From: Siphonodentalium dalli
Taxonomy: Eukaryota > Mollusca > Scaphopoda > Gadilida > Siphonodentaliidae
Assembly: GCA_032622095.1 (NCBI GenBank)
Contig: CP136063.1
Location: 92,047,980 to 92,111,979, forward strand
Reading direction: 5' to 3'
DNA length: 64,000 bases
The position numbers and the translations under genes were made by a program. Each line of letters begins with the position of its first letter. Position 1 is the stretch's first letter. Of this stretch, positions 36,432 to 47,209 are shown piece by piece. The notes below the pieces were generated by a model that made no database searches, was not told the DNA's origin, and saw nothing but the letters and a program-made list of their open reading frames with translations.

Positions 36432-36800
36432 ATTAGGGCCATCCGAAACATCAACGCACTCCCAAATATACAAATACACAACTCGTTAGATAACGAGTTA
36501 CAACGACGTACAAGTCATTATAACGACTTCCAACAACTCGTTATGACGAGTTGCAACGCGTTATAACGAGTTATGAAAGTCGTTATAACGAATTGCAGAA
36601 ATAAAAACAAATCGGTATAACGATTTTTAGAACAATTTCCAAATCGTTATAACGACTTTTTTTTATTTCTACAAGTCGTTATAACGACTTCCGACAACTC
36701 GTTATAACGACTTACAAGTCGTCATAACGAGTTGTTTGAAGTCGTTATAACGAGTTGTATATTTGGGGGTATAGTGCATGGTGTTTCGGGTGGCCCTAAT
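36432..36800. mobile_element. MITE filled with TCGTTATAACGA palindromes
   Basis: Terminal inverted repeats of about 45 bp (ATTAGGGCCATCCGAAACAT and complement, meeting CCCAAATATACAA). The interior holds about eleven copies of the 12-bp palindrome TCGTTATAACGA, at least six perfect in the 10-bp core, spaced about 20-30 bp. No target duplication is obvious. Confidence 0.85.
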
Positions 36801-38476
36801 GCGCTTTCGTTATAAACTAGCAGAAAAACCCACCGAGTGATAGAAATTTTTCATCAACATGCAACTTTTTCAAGAGTTATCCTATAGCCCGTTATTTTCC
36901 AAATGCGTACAAAGAATGAAACGAAGAGAGGATTGATCTTTATCGTAATTTTAAGCATAACCGGATTTCATCCACTTGAAATGAAACATTTCCTGTACGG
37001 AGTACATTGTATGGCCAACGATCAAATTACCATTCTTTTTAGATTAATCCAATCAAACAATGCTAAAACAAAGCATTGTGAACAACCCTAATCAAATATA
37101 AATATATGGAAAACCTTTACAGTGCAAACATTTTACATTATACTTATACATTTATAAACTATATACTAGCTGAAACAGGCTCCCTTTGTGAGCCTTTATT
37201 AAGCGTCGGTGGGGACTGTGGCCCCTTTGTGCGTTAGGAGTCTATGACCCCTGTGTGAGCTTCGCCCACATGACAGACAATTCCTATTCTTGTATATATA
37301 TTGATAATATTATTATGCCACTTCAATATATCATCGGGCAAATAGGTTCATATTGGACCTAACTATTGACATTGGTTCATATATGACTTATTTGGTTCTG
37401 ATATAAGCCCATAGTGGACTTAAACCAGTTATTCTGCAGGATGGCGCGAGCCACAGTGAAAACACATCTATAAAGAGCGTACAGCTAGTGCTGAAATAGG
37501 CCATTGTGAACGTATTTGTTTTCTTATTTATTTAATTAAATTTTTTTAAATTAAAATTTTGAAAAACTAACGCCGTTATAACATCCGTAATGGTACTCCG
37601 AGTCATTTGGTTGAAATCGGACCAGCAGTCTGGGAGAAAACTGTTATAACTGTATGGGAGAATCCATTTAGTATGGGAAGTGTTACAGTTTGGAAAAGAA
37701 AGAGGTGTTGCTCACTGAATAAAAGAAATCATGCAGTTAATAAACTTCTATCACTTCGATCAGGCTTTACGGCACATGGTATAGGTAGCAATATACGATT
37801 TCCAGCAAGTTTGGCCAACCTGGGATGGGACACTGAACTTCAAATCTATGCTGAGCCATTATCTTTGGCATAGGTCCCATCAAGCATTTTTTATTTTCGA
37901 CAGAAATTGTAGGTTTAATCATATGTCTGTACTTTAGCTTCTTTGCAAAAATTGTATTGGAGTTATGTTCCTTGGTTTGCACGCTCAAATTTACCCATTT
38001 TTTTTTACTCAAATAGACCATTTTCAACCCCAAAACAGACCATGGCAGAGCGAATGTCAGTAAATAAGCTTCTTCCACATGATAGAGCTATGTTAGATCT
38101 GAGAAATATTTGAAATAGAAAAAAAGCTATCCTATCAATTTGAAAAAAATGTCTTGCAAGCGCAGATGACAGAATTCAGGGGACTCGGAGAGTCGGAGAT
38201 AACAGGTTTATTATATGACATGCTTTTTATTTAAAACCCACAATTTCTGTTATTAATTATGAAATGAAACCTCATGTAGGCCACTAGCTAGTAACAAAAA
38301 TAAAGAAAGAACTGTCCTGCTTTTTACGGACATGCGCAGTATGCGATATTGAGAAGGGTGGTATGACATCGGATCAAACTGCAGCTGATCCGATGATCGG
38401 GAAATGATCGCATTGTGGTATTGGGGAAAGAAAAACGATAGTCATTATAATACAAATCTTTACTGTACATTGAATA

Positions 38477-38970
38477 TAGATAATGCCATAAGCCTCTACT
38501 CTGCCTAAAGCCGGTAGAGATCATATTCTACCAGTACAAAACCTTTTAACTTTTTGAAGTTTTGACAGGGAACCTTATAAAGTCGAAAACATAACGCGGG
38601 AAATATATTTCTTACTTATTATCTGTTTCTTAACAATGCACTTGACTGTATATATGAGAAGGTCACAACTCAAACTTTCACGACTTAAGTGAATTTGTGA
38701 GCGATTTTGATTTGCGACGCTTACAATTATGGAATTTTTCCTGGGTAAGTAATCCGATGTTTATTGCGATATCAGCTCACCATGTCAGAGAAAAGATACA
38801 CAAAAAATCACAGAAAAGCATGCAATTTCAAGTTGGGACCTTCGCAAATAATTACTAAAATATGTATTCCCGGCGTAATTGTTTTTACTTTATAAAGTTC
38901 CAAGGTTTTGTACTTGTGGAACATGATATCTACGGGTGGTAGCCAGAGTAGAGATTCATGGCATGATCTA
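38477..38970. mobile_element. Foldback element, 9-bp TSD (empty-site copy)
   Basis: Starts TAGATAATGCCATAAGCC and ends GATTCATGGCATGATCTA. The perfect 9-bp direct repeat CATTGAATA flanks it (38468-38476 and 38971-38979). Arms of about 130 bp. An uninterrupted TTAA at 38630-38633 corresponds to the insertion site used in the second copy. Confidence 0.88.
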
Positions 38971-39004
38971 CATTGAATAATGCTCGAAAAGTGACAACAG
39001 CATG

Positions 39005-40048
39005 TTAGGAAAAGGCAAAACTTGGGAATTTTTCGTAACCAAACAGCTCAAAATCATGTCTGTATATATCAACAAGCATACTCTTCATCGCAAATGGTAT
39101 TTCCCGATATGCTTCCTTGATAGCCATAAGTTTCTGCGCATGCCGATCCTCATCCGATAGTGGATATTTATCACGTGCATCAAGGAAGAATGGGAGAACT
39201 CGTTGGATCGTCCAGTAATCTATATAAGGTAATACGTCGTCAGAAAAAGTTGCTTCGTTTGAAATAAGACCTTGAAACTGGAAGGCTGACCACAGCCTTC
39301 GTGACATCTCTTTACTAGCGACGTCACATTGAGATGATTTCCGCCATTGGTCATGAAAAAGATAAACCATTTCCTGAGTCTGTGAATCCCGATCTACATT
39401 CATAGGAATTGTGATATTTAAACGACTCCACAGAGCCCAAACATCGGAGCCAAAGGTATCTAGACTGCCGATGAAATCAGGTTGGAAAGCGCACGGATCA
39501 CATCGGATATTCATGGGTGCCCAATGTGGATTGAGAACAGCGCTTGAATTATATTTACGATACGTCACAATTATATGGTTTAGAAACATTTTGAATGTGA
39601 CATCCGATCCACAACCAGTTCGATTGTTGTCGTGTAGAACATTACTAATCATGCCCCAAAAATCTGACAAGAAATATTTGTCAACATACGCAGACCACAG
39701 TCGTCCAAACGGCTCTCTGATAAACATGAATTTGAAGGCATTGTGCTCTGTGTCACGCTCAAGTGTGTTGTTGAAAAGGAAAAGTTTGTAACTTATGTGC
39801 ACGTGACCGCGTCGAAGGTCAAGGTCCTTGAGCGGTTTAGTGCCGTTGTAATTCATCCTTATGAATGCTCTCTTCCAGAATGTGCACGCCACTTTCGGAA
39901 TGTCGCAATACGCTGCATGGTAACCAGGAGCGTAGTGTGTGTTTCGCTTATACGAATAAATATGCACACGTGTCCGCGTTAGACACATATTTTGGACGAT
40001 GTTTGCACGCTTTTCTCCTGTTATCTTTTCCAGCGGTGTGGCTTGGTC
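39005..40048 (-). CDS. Exon 2 of sulfotransferase: lumenal stem end and catalytic domain
   Basis: This is one 1044-nt exon with 347 codons and TAA. The first Met in it lies at codon 21, but the 20 codons before it (DQATPLEKITGEK...) read like the stem that precedes the PAPS site in this family. I therefore start the exon at the acceptor (AG at 40049-40050) rather than at that Met. The catalytic motifs are intact and no frameshift or stop is seen. Confidence 0.93.
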   Translation of the reverse strand, partial: DQATPLEKITGEKRANIVQNMCLTRTRVHIYSYKRNTHYAPGYHAAYCDIPKVACTFWKRAFIRMNYNGTKPLKDLDLRRGHVHISYKLFLFNNTLERDTEHNAFKFMFIREPFGRLWSAYVDKYFLSDFWGMISNVLHDNNRTGCGSDVTFKMFLNHIIVTYRKYNSSAVLNPHWAPMNIRCDPCAFQPDFIGSLDTFGSDVWALWSRLNITIPMNVDRDSQTQEMVYLFHDQWRKSSQCDVASKEMSRRLWSAFQFQGLISNEATFSDDVLPYIDYWTIQRVLPFFLDARDKYPLSDEDRHAQKLMAIKEAYREIPFAMKSMLVDIYRHDFELFGYEKFPSFAFS

Positions 40049-43000
40049 CTACAAATAAAGCATGTATGGTTTTGTTATACGATATGCAATGTACAGAATG
40101 TATAGCACAGTACCAGTCAAAAGAGGTAAGAGGTAAGCGCGCAATTTTCGCAATAATATTGCAAGTGGAAACGCTTATAAGCGCGCCGCTTGTGATATTA
40201 TTGCAATATTTTGTGCTTAATATCGCAATATTTCGCGCTTAATATTACAATATCGCGCGCTTAATATTGCGACATTTAAAAAAAAGTATTGCTTCTTCTA
40301 TATTGTTTATTGCATAAATAGAGACAATGTTTTAGATTTGTATATAATTATAGTTGTAAATGCTATATGTACACTATATGCACATAATTTATCTAATATA
40401 AATATAACACTATTGGGTGTGTATGAAATTTTGCTCGCTTAATATCGCAATATTTTGCGCTCAATATCGCAATAATAAGCGCGACAGATTTTTGGTATTG
40501 CGCTATAATCGCGCCTTTTTCGAAATTAAACGCGCTCAATATCGCAATAAAGGCGCGACTCAATATGTATACCACTTCTTCTGACTGGTATACTCTGTAT
40601 GTATACAACGTTATAGAAGTGGCTCATATAGCGGCCTAGCAAATGCGGAGGCCCACTCCTTTGATGACGATCAAAATTTTCAAACGTTGAGTTTCCATCA
40701 CTTCACAACCTCAGCTAGAAATGTCAAATACCAATATACTCGATTTTTCTGTCGGAATAATTAAATGGAAACACCCATGGCTCATTTTAACTTCCAGAGC
40801 ATGTCTGCTTAATTTGGAAGGAGGGCTAACATAGGTTGACAAATACATGTATATGTTCCGAAAAAAGACCCAACATCATTGCAATTTTCCAGCGGTTATT
40901 AAAAGCGCATTTTTACCACATCGGGAAAAGACGAAAAATGAACGCTCTTTATTGTGAATGTTCCTTATTCGGCATAAAGAACGTTCAGAATATAAAGACA
41001 TGGCCCTAGACTATAGTATCGCCATTTTGTCCCAAAATAAGCACACAATTATGCCGACCACAGTCTTCCAAAAGTCTCTCTGATAAACATGAGTTTGAAG
41101 GCATTGTGCAGTGTCATCATGCTTGCTGAGCCCCACCCCATTTGATGACGATCCAAATTTTCAAAAATAAAATTATGAAAGCAAACATAATCATATCACA
41201 ATACTCCCAATGGTAAGAAGTTTGAACGGCACTAATTTCTCACAAACATTTTAAAATTAAAAAAAAACAAAAAAATTGACCGTCCATTGCATGTACCCCG
41301 GTATACCAGCGTGTTTCTTTTATAAGTGTACGGATATGGCAAAACGACAACTGTTACAATACAAATACAATACAAATACTTTTAATTTCTAATCACCATT
41401 TTACAACGGTATTTCAAGAAAAGTACAGCATGATTATACACTGGCTGCCCTTCCCAATAATAACAAAACATATATAAACATGAGATGGCAACCTTAAATA
41501 GTGTTATACAAAAAGAGCGAATGTATAATTCATGTCACCTGCCAGGGGTGGGGCTGGGGCTACCAGTGTATACACAATAAATTTACGCATACGTCAAACG
41601 GGCACGCACCGCTACAAGTTAATCGATTACCGACGTAGCGTTAAATACATATATGAATATATTAATTCAGTAATTGCTTGTTGATTGTATTACATGTATA
41701 CATGTCGATCTGGGTTGAATCAGTGGAGTTGAAACATCTGGAGAGGGATGTTGAATTGGGGAAGGTGGAGGTGTGTGCGGTTTGTTTACGGGTGGGGGGT
41801 GGAGAGGTATACATTTTTGATTCATTTTCATAATCGTTGTGTTTCTATTATTTATTATAGTACAGCTTGTTTATTTGAATTATCAGTTTGCAGATTCCAC
41901 GCATCACCTTCGCTTTTGGGTTGTTAAATAATTGCGCTAATTTCCAGTTACTCGGGTGTGTGTAGTAATATTTTGCTGATATGTTTTCGCCTTAAATCGA
42001 CAAGGCGTCGCATTCAAGAAGTGTATGTAGTTCATTACCTGGCGCGTCTATGTCGCACAATTTGCAATTTTGTCCATCATCGGGTAAGTTTATCCAGTCT
42101 CCTGTTTCTATTGGTAAGCGCTGATTTCGAGTACGAAATTTAAAAATTATAATAGAATCGTTTGTTTGCAATTTCGAAAAATATACCTGTTCTCGGCAGG
42201 GGTGGGTGGGTGGTCAAAGCCACCAACAAGCAATTTTTTCCGCAACTAAAAAAAAAATTCCTGCTTGTTTTTTGAGTGTTTTGGCAATGAGTTGGGCTTC
42301 AAACCCACTTTGAATGAGAGAAATAATGTAATTCTAACTGTAAACTGACTGCAGGCAGTTATCGTGTTGTATTTTGTTGCAAATTTTGAAATCCAAGATG
42401 GCCGCTGGCAGCCATGTTTTTTTGGCCGAATGACCTCAAAATGACTCATTCCTATTTACATGTCCATGTTAACATCCATGATAAATAGTATGCACAGAAA
42501 TTCATATACAGCTGTTTACAGTGAATTTTCCCCCGCAAATCTCTGTTTTAGTGTTAAAAGGAGGGGGTGGGTGTCAAAAAATGGTCGGAAAAAACTGCCG
42601 AAAACGGAAAAACATTTGGCGGTGGGGGTGGGTGGGTACAAAAAATGATCGAAAGGGAAAAAATGCCATACGTGCCTGAAATTTTTTTCCGACCCCCCCC
42701 CCCTGTTCTCGGTAGATTGTTTTGATGTGTCGATATGTAATATACTTGTCAGATGAGTACACTGTTTGCCACCAACTTTGAATATAAAGATCTTGAAGTT
42801 GCTCTTTTGTAGCCTCGCGGAATAGTTTCAGGGGATTGGGAGCGTGTGTAGCCCATGTGCCACTGAGCCCAAGTTCGTTTAATAAAGAGTAAATACAATT
42901 GATCCATTTAGATTTATTATTAACATATCTGTCCCTTTGGTTGTACCTGCTACACAGCGTCCAGTATAGAGTACGCGATCTTGTTTCGACTTCCGCTCAC

Positions 43001-46000
43001 TAAGTGACCCCAATAATTCAACATCTGATGTTTGATTTTCATCGTCACTGGCAACATGCCAAGTTCACCGTATATCATAGCAGTTGGTGTGGACCTTTTT
43101 GCTTTGAGAATATATTTAAGGAACCATAATTCCAATCGCTGTATAATATTGTTGTTTCCAAAACCCCAAACTTCTACTCCATAAGTCAATATCGGGACAA
43201 TCGATATTTGATAGAGTTCGAGAACGCATTTTAAAGGGAGATTCATGGTTCGCATCTTCGATATAAGGCTGAACATTGCGCGCTTTGCTTGTTGATATCG
43301 TATTTTTTTTTTCTTCGACAAAAGAGCCGTTACTACTAAATGTCGTTCCAAGGTACTTAGAATTTTTCGTTACTTCAATCTGCTCACTGTTCAACATAAA
43401 ATGTCCATCTTTTTTCCGTTTGTTTCCAAATATAACTACATTACTTTTTGTATTATTGGTTTCCAATTTCCAGATACGGCAATATTCGGCATAATCATTT
43501 AACATGCATTGTAGCCCTTCCGCAGAATATGACAAAAGAACGGTATCGTCAGCATACAGAAGGCAGAACAATTTCAAGTAATGAAGGCTCGAACCACAAG
43601 GCACATCTGTTAGAACTATACCGCAATTTGCGTTTTTGCGTAAAAACATTTCTAAGTCGTTTGTGTATATGGAAAAAAAGGAGACGGGAAAGAAATTAAT
43701 CCTGGCGGACGCCCGTTTCGCATGGGAATAACGCTGATATAACACCATTATGTGTAACACAGGACTTTATGTTCTTATACATATTTATTATCACGTTTAA
43801 AATCCTACCTTTTATTCCAATATCAAAGAGTTTTCTCCACAGTCCTACCCGTCAGACCCGATCGAAAGCCTTCGATAGATCGATGAACGCACAGTATAAG
43901 CTACGTTTGCGGGCTTTAACAAGGTCAATAAGACTATTTAATGAGATATATGATCCAGTGTTGAATAATTTTTTCTAAAGCCAGCTTGATTGGCTTCTAG
44001 GAAGCTTTGGATACGTTCGCTTAAAATAGATGTGAACACTTTTGATATACAACTCACTAGAGTGATTGGGCGATAGTTATTTGGCTTTTTCGGGTCATTT
44101 GATTTAAAGATCGGCTGAATAATACCAATTCCCCAGTCGTCGGGTACAATACCGCTATTTAGAATCAGGTTAAAATATGTCTGAAGATGAGTCCATAGTT
44201 TTCCAGAAGCCATTTTAATGTATTCATTTTGTATTTCATCAATTCCACTGGCCTTACCGAATTTCAAGCTGCGTAGTGCGCTATCGATCTCCTGGAGTTC
44301 AATGTCACGGTCCAGATGAGACATATACCATGTGCACGGGAGATATTCATCATAACTATGATCTACGTTTGTTGAATTTGTTTCCGCAAAATGATCATAA
44401 AATTGGTTAATTGTGGGCGATTCCACAGGTTGAGCATTTACACGCTTCTTTCCCACTAATGTCCAGTAGTCGTGAGCGTTCGTGCGTTTCAAATTTAAAA
44501 TACTGTCATGCAATCTCATATTATAATTTGCTTTGCACCTTTTTATTTTATTTTTATAAGCAATTCGTATGTTGGTCAGATCTATTCTGTTCGCTTCTGT
44601 GCGGTTAAGTTGATAACGTTTCAGTGTGGTGCGGTATTTTTTTCTGATATTATTACAATCTTTCGAGAACCACGGTTTCGTATTTGATTTATTTTTTGGT
44701 TTGATTTGTTTCCTTGGCCGGGTACCCAATGTGGAAATTGCGGCATTTCGATAAATTTGTTTCAGGTTGCAATTGGCAACTGTTATATCGTTCTCAGTTA
44801 TATTAGCCTTAACTTTTAGTTTTTAGAGGTGTTCGGCAAACTGAGCTACGCACGATTCATCTATGTTTTGTACAAAGTGTATTTCCTTGTCGCTGCTCCA
44901 GCTATTATGATGGGAGATACACGATTTGGGGACATGCTATGAGATACGTTGGGAGCATTGTTCTCTATATTAAAACGATGATTTGGTTTTGGCCCAGCTC
45001 CCATAAAGAGTTCACAATATAGAGCACAGTGGACATCACTGGTTAGCGTATTTCGGTCTATCACATGAAAATTCACAATATGTGTTATCATCGTGTAATT
45101 AAATAGCAGATAATCAACTATGCTAGTGTTCTTACATGTCAGACGACCAATCCATTTGTCGAGGCCTAATCTGCCGTTAGCAATCAAAATATCCGCTTGT
45201 CTACATAGATCAATTAATTTATAGCCAAAATTGTTCGTTCGTTTATCTAGAGATGCACGCAGTGGTATATCTGAAACATCCAACACAGAGTCATCGTGTA
45301 AGTCTCCCGGAGAGAAGTCAAGAAGCTTGGCAGTCCGTGCGTTGAAATCCCCAAAGGAGTAATATGTTGCCACCATGTCCCTTCATTATTGCGATAGAAC
45401 CCATAATTTCATCGAAGCAGTGTTTTGACGCGTATTTTGATCCCTCGGGTGGTATATATACATTTCCGACAAAGGTTGGGCCACATGGGGTTTTAATTTT
45501 GAACCAGATAATAAAATCATTTCGGAGTTTCAATGCTTCAACATAATTTGCCATGTGTTCTCGCACGAGCACACATATAACTCCAGACCTATATCTAGAT
45601 ACAGTTTGTCTGTTTTGAAATATCAGGACTTTGAAACCTGGGATATCAATTGTGTCTAAATCCTCGGTTTTGGTTTCTTGAAGACAAATAATATCGAAAT
45701 TGGACATAACGTTTACGAATTCCGGGTCGTCAAGACGACTCATAATACCACCGACATTTAGTGAGCAAATTTTCATATTTGAGGAAGGCCTCTCGTCCCC
45801 ACATCCCTAGCAGGTGGAGATTGAACTAACTTGCCACGGTTCGACATTTTCATCTACAAAGGCAGATGCCCCTGTCATACATGGTATACCATTTAGTGTT
45901 CCTAATCCACTCTGTGCAGTAACAGTAACCATCTGACTACCAACAGGATAACCGATAGGCCCAGTGGAACACGCGCCGCCCGCACACGTACACTAGGGCA

Positions 46001-46784
46001 AGATGAGACAGGCAGTGGCGCTGCACACCGCGTTCCGTAGTTATGCATACCACCACCCGAAGCGATAGATGGGGTAGGCACCACCGGGGCCCCCGAACCT
46101 ACAGCTACCGCGATAGCTAGGCACAGGTGACACAAGCGGTGACGCCCATCCATCATTTGTGTTTCCATGGCATTGTTTGGAGCGTATCCCATCAAAGCAC
46201 CCGGGTTAGGGTACAATGTATTCACATTTGTAAACATAGGTGGCATTTGGCCACCCGCCATTCCCCGGCACCGAAAACCACCGCCCACGGTCCCGCTCGC
46301 CCGCCTACTGGGTACACTAGCTGAATACATTGGTGGTCCGACAGTAGGCCCCAGCATTGGGACAAACGATACCGAAGACGGCACAGCCGCAGTGGAGGAG
46401 AGAGGCGCTGCTCTGAACATATTCACTGGTAATTTGGGGACAGCATATATCTACCTTTCAGGGTACCAGCGATATAACGGTGGCTCATCTGGATAAACAA
46501 TACGATTGTTCACAATAATATAAATAACACATTTTCTGGTGACGTGGTACCCTATTCCGGAGTAATTCTTATCAGCAGTAGTTAATTATGCAACGGTGTC
46601 AGATTACCCCCATCAGCAATAATCTTACCTGTCTGTCATGTGTTGATCTAAAAGCAACATACACAGCTGGTCCAGAATCGTCAAGATGATAATTAATTAT
46701 ACCAAGAAAAAGCAACCAAAATCCAAATAAGACAAAGCCAATATATAACTTATGATTATAGAGACTCGCTGCACGAACCTCCAT
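39005..46784 (-). CDS. Carbohydrate sulfotransferase (CHST8-14 / HNK-1ST family), two exons
   Basis: Complement join of 46629-46784 and 39005-40048, 399 residues. It transfers sulfate from PAPS to sugar hydroxyls of glycans in the Golgi lumen. Exon 1 gives a short cytosolic N-terminus and one membrane anchor (about residues 13-33), i.e. type II topology. Exon 2 carries the 5'-phosphosulfate loop IPKVACTFWKR (102-112) and the 3'-phosphate motif FIREPFGRLWSAY (161-173), the signatures of the Sulfotransfer_2 family. Five N-glycosylation sequons fit a lumenal domain. The join uses donor CAG|GTAAGA and acceptor ttatttgtag, both phase 0, across a 6580-bp intron. An in-frame TAG formed by the acceptor itself shows that exon 2 does not extend further 5'. 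Length matches the family (about 350-430). I cannot tell from sequence whether the acceptor is chondroitin, dermatan or a GalNAc glycan. Exon 2 is near certain; the link to exon 1 is strong but inferred. Confidence 0.88.
40094..40602. mobile_element. MITE rich in GCGCTTAATATCGCAATAT motifs
   Basis: Inverted ends around TACCAGTCAAAAGAGGTA enclose many direct and inverted copies of TTAATATCGCAATATTTTGC. Lies just upstream of sulfotransferase exon 2 in the intron. Confidence 0.72.
41052..41108 (-). pseudogene. Relic of a duplicated sulfotransferase (3'-phosphate motif region)
   Basis: The minus strand reads HNAFKLMFIRETFGRLWSA followed directly by TAA. It differs from the intact exon 2 peptide at only two positions (F to L, P to T). 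Nothing else of the catalytic domain is recognisable around it. It lies inside the intron of the intact gene, on the same strand, about 1 kb upstream of exon 2. It is best read as the remnant of a local duplication. Confidence 0.75.
41358..46500 (-). mobile_element. Non-LTR retrotransposon (LINE), degraded, APE + reverse transcriptase
   Basis: Minus-strand order is: a Pro/Gly/Met-rich ORF1 remnant (46426 to about 45800), then ORF2 starting at 45776 with MKICSLNVGG and ending at TAA 41848-41850. ORF2 has an apurinic-type endonuclease (LQETKT, GDFNAR, SDVH), then a reverse transcriptase (NNYRPITLVSCISKVF, QAGFRKNYSTLDHI, LLYADDTVLLS near 43545), then a thumb and C-terminus with a CxxC...HxxLEC motif near 42030. 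Several frameshifts and stops break ORF2 (about 45350, 43850, 43350), so it is dead. The 3' end appears to be a short ATTTGTATTGT-type repeat at 41358-41382. A Jockey/CR1-group clade is likely but not certain; the 5' limit is approximate. It sits in the sulfotransferase intron, in the same orientation as the gene, ending about 130 bases from the exon 1 donor. Confidence 0.85.
42197..42705. mobile_element. Non-autonomous transposon with CAGGGG...CCCCTG ends and 7-bp TSD, inside LINE ORF2
   Basis: It begins CAGGGGTGGGTGGG and ends in a C-run followed by CCCTG. It is flanked by the direct repeat TTCTCGG (42190-42196 and 42706-42712). Removing the element plus one TSD copy restores uninterrupted LINE ORF2 reading (IYREQ continuing into VYFSKLQ), which fixes both ends. 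It shares termini with the elements at 15329 and 18902. Confidence 0.85.
46629..46784 (-). CDS. Exon 1 of sulfotransferase: start codon and signal anchor
   Basis: ATG at 46782-46784 has G at both -3 and +4. It encodes MEVRAASLYNHK, then about 20 hydrophobic residues rich in Phe, Leu and Ile, then LDDSGPAVYVAF, and ends exactly at a consensus donor (GTAAGA) in phase 0. A TATA box lies 86 bases upstream of the ATG. A GTG codon directly before the ATG keeps the frame open but is not needed. Together with exon 2 it gives the type II membrane topology expected of Golgi sulfotransferases. Confidence 0.8.
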
Positions 46785-46869
46785 CACTGTTCGTGTTTCT
46801 ATTACAGAAAGACGTCAATCAGAAAACAGTTTTGGGTTTCGTCAATTTTGCACATCGGTTCATGTAGTC

Positions 46870-46876
46870 TTTTATA
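46870..46876 (-). promoter_or_regulatory. TATA box of sulfotransferase gene
   Basis: On the minus strand the sequence reads GGGTATAAAAGAC, a near-consensus TATA box. With the usual 25-30 base spacing, transcription would start near 46845, giving a 5' UTR of about 60 bases. An ATG around 46863-46865 would lie upstream of that start. Confidence 0.65.
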
Positions 46877-47209
46877 CCCAGTAACTCATAATGACACTTG
46901 CTCGATGTAGGTGAATGTCTATTCATATTCGCATTTGAAATGTATAATACCAATTATCAAATTTAAAAGTGGACTTTCAAAGCAACACTAAATTCATTTT
47001 ACGGCCAATAAAATTCCACGCAGGCGTATCATCCCCAGCTCAGACGACACAATACGATACAAGAGACTGACATAACGGTACTAATTACAATTGAAATGGG
47101 TGCCCCTGTTCATTTCATTGCTCTATATCACACACACACGCATATTACCTGCATGGGTGACCAATGTAGAGGACGAGAGTGCACGCGGGTAAAGATGTAC
47201 ACGACCGAT

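Larger units (their letters stand above)
26572..39004. other. Intergenic region, repeats only
   Basis: Between the Ig gene and the sulfotransferase. I see MITEs, hairpins and dispersed repeats (listed separately) and no supported gene. The frame at 27168-27506 (112 codons, slightly GC-richer) and an exon-like frame ending at 31778 are the only stretches with faintly coding-like composition. 31800-32500 contains degenerate repeats around AACTCCGTCAAAAATCATTGG. Confidence 0.5.

Noticed and set aside
36432-36800. CRISPR-like array of short repeats
   Set aside because: Spacing is irregular, units are palindromes in both orientations inside inverted ends, and the genome is eukaryotic.
39411-40242. 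Plus-strand frames opposite the sulfotransferase
   Set aside because: Shadows of the conserved minus-strand catalytic exon.
45902-46426. 174-codon Pro/Gly-rich frame as a separate cellular gene
   Set aside because: It is directly upstream of LINE ORF2 on the same strand and continues, after a frameshift, to a stop just before ORF2, so it is best explained as ORF1.
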